64,000 bases of DNA from Agelas oroides (Eukaryota > Porifera > Demospongiae > Agelasida > Agelasidae): NCBI GenBank assembly GCA_949130485.1, contig OX422205.1:2834415-2898414 (forward strand), given 5' to 3'. Positions within the stretch are counted from its first letter, which is position 1. Every line of letters starts with the position of its first letter. Below the pieces are notes generated by a model. It worked only from the letters and a program-made list of their open reading frames with translations. It ran no database searches and was not told the origin of the DNA. Made by a program: the position numbers and the translations under genes. This document shows, in pieces, positions 62,472-64,000 of the stretch.

Positions 62472-64000
62472 CTGTGAAGCACGTGCAGGCCTGCCAGGAA
62501 AGATCGAGAAAGCAGTTTTGATCACTGTGTAGGTGCTGTGAAGCACGTGCAGGCCTGTTTAAGTACCTGCAAGGACGGAGAAAGCAGTTTTGAACACTAT
62601 GGAGGTGTTGTGAAGCTCGTGCAAGCCCATTTCAGTGCCAGGAAAGAGCGAGAAAGCAGTTTTCATCACTGTGGGGGTGCTGAGTAACTCGTGCAGGTAT
62701 GTTCAAGTGGCTGGAAGGTCGGATAAAGCTATTTTAAACACTGTGGAGGTGGTGCAAGCCTGTTTAAATGCCAGGGGAGATGAGGAAAGCATATTTTCTC
62801 TAGTGTTGAGGTCCTGTGAAGCACGTGCAGACATGTTAAAGTGCCAGGGAGATAGCAGTTTCCACAACTGTGGTGGTGTTGTAAGGCTCGTGCAAGCCTG
62901 GTTTGGCACCAGGAAAGATCGAGAAAGCAATTTTCATCACCGTGTTGGTGCTGTGAAGGATGTTCAGGCCTGTTTAAGTACCTGCAAAGACGGAGAAAGC
63001 AGTTTTCAACACTATGGAGGTGTTGTGAAGCTCGTGCAAGCCCATTTCAGTCCCAGGAAAGAGCGAGAAAGTAGTTTTCATCACTGTGGGGGTGCTGAGT
63101 AACTCATGCAGGTATGTTTAAGTGGCTGGAAGTTCGGACAAAGCCATTCTAACCATGGTGGAGGTCATGTGAAGCTGGTGCAAACCTGTTTAAATGCCAG
63201 GGGAGATGAGGAAAGCATATTTTCTCTAGTGTGGAGGTCCTGTGAAGCTCGTGCAGGCCTGTTTAAGTGCCAGGAAAGACAGAGAAAGCAGTTTTCACCA
63301 GTGTGTAGGTCTTGTGAAGCTCGTGCAAGCATGTTTAAATGCCAGGGGAGATGAGGAAAGCATATTTTCTCTAGTGTGGAGGTGATGTGATCCACGTACA
63401 GGCCTGTTTAGGTGCCAGGAAAGATGGAGGAAGGAGTTTTCACCACTGTGGAGGTCTTGTGAAGCTCGTGCAGGGCTGTTTTTGGGCCAGGAAAGATCGA
63501 GAAAGGAATTTTCATGACTGTGGAGGTCCTGTAAAGTTCGTGCAGGCATGTTTAAATATCAGGAAGGATCGAGAAAGCAGTTTTCATCACTGTGTATGTA
63601 CTGGGTAATACGTGCAGGCCTGTTTAAGTGCCGGGACAGTTCGACAAAGCCATTTTAACCACTGTGGAAGTCCTGTGAAGCAGTACTGTTTTGGGGCCAG
63701 GAAAGATCGAGAAAGGAATTTTCACGACTGTGGAAGTGCCGTAAAGTTCGTGCAGGCCTGTTTAAATATCGAGAAAGCAGTTTTCATCACTGTGTATGTG
63801 TTGCAGTAATTCGTACAGGTCTGTTTAAGGGCCGGGACGGTTCGATAAATTAATTTTAACCACTGTGGAAGTCCTGTGAAGCTCGTGCAAGCCTGTTTAA
63901 ATGCCAGGGAAGATGTGGAAAGCAATTTTCTCTAGTGTTGAGTTCCTGTGAAGCACGTGCAGGCCTGTTAAAGTGCCAGCAAAGATGGAGATAGCAGTTT
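62472..64000 (+). repeat. 72-bp minisatellite, block 7, runs off the window
   Basis: Same unit subtypes and order as block 5 (for example tggtttggcaccagg, cccatttcagtgcc, ggctggaaggtcgg), showing that block 5 and block 7 were once continuous. The array continues past base 64000. Confidence 0.93.

Noticed and set aside
32360..64000. CRISPR-like regular repetition
   Set aside because: Units are contiguous without unique spacers, and the setting is eukaryotic.

Overview
This window looks like a repeat-rich invertebrate animal genome. A demosponge or another early-branching marine animal is my best guess, but that is inference. The supporting evidence is short exons with GT/AG introns, a TTAGGG-like tract, and a transposon mix (Ginger1, pogo-like, BEL/Pao, Penelope-like, LINEs, HIRAN- and RecQ-bearing elements) that I associate with such genomes. 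There are no operons, rRNA genes, CRISPR arrays or convincing tRNA genes.

Layout. From 1 to 6.7 kb lie decayed mobile elements (a Penelope-like GIY-YIG relic and a pogo-like transposase relic) and two minisatellites of 27 bp and 37 bp. From 6.78 to 21.6 kb lies the one well-supported host gene: at least seven plus-strand coiled-coil exons whose splice phases all agree. Its introns hold palindromic MITEs, diverged dispersed repeats and tandem duplications. From 21.6 to 25 kb is intergenic sequence with short dispersed repeats. From 25 to 27.7 kb is a dead minus-strand LINE split by a hAT-type MITE. From 27.7 to 30.9 kb is a plus-strand non-LTR retroelement with a 173-bp tandem repeat at its 5' end, a Cys-rich N-terminus and a restriction-endonuclease-like C-terminus; the reverse-transcriptase active-site segment is deleted.

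From about 32.4 kb to the end, much of the sequence is one minisatellite with a unit of about 72 bp. It is organised in higher-order repeats and interrupted by insertions. Neighbouring units show the empty site, so several insertions can be mapped to the base: a TAGCCTCGT-ended element carrying a RecQ helicase fragment (37.4-38.0 kb, beside the array), a full Ginger1 transposon with integrase, ULP1 protease and PHD finger and a CCGG target duplication (39.9-43.0 kb), a 795-bp element carrying an intact HIRAN protein and a TA duplication (45.6-46.4 kb), a 450-bp MITE with a 9-bp duplication (48.6-49.1 kb), and a 1.6-kb Ginger-like element that keeps a ULP1-PHD gene but no integrase (53.55-55.15 kb). 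A 7.2-kb block at 55.27-62.47 kb (BEL/Pao relic, 20-bp and 79-bp minisatellites, a possible basic Ser-Pro-rich gene) is flanked by an 8-bp direct repeat that may be a target duplication.

The most interesting pattern is a set of TIR-bounded elements that lack a transposase but carry a chromatin, repair or ubiquitin-like-pathway domain (HIRAN, ULP1-PHD, RecQ fragment), placed in or next to a long minisatellite. The insertions are read directly from the sequence. Any function for the cargo is inference.
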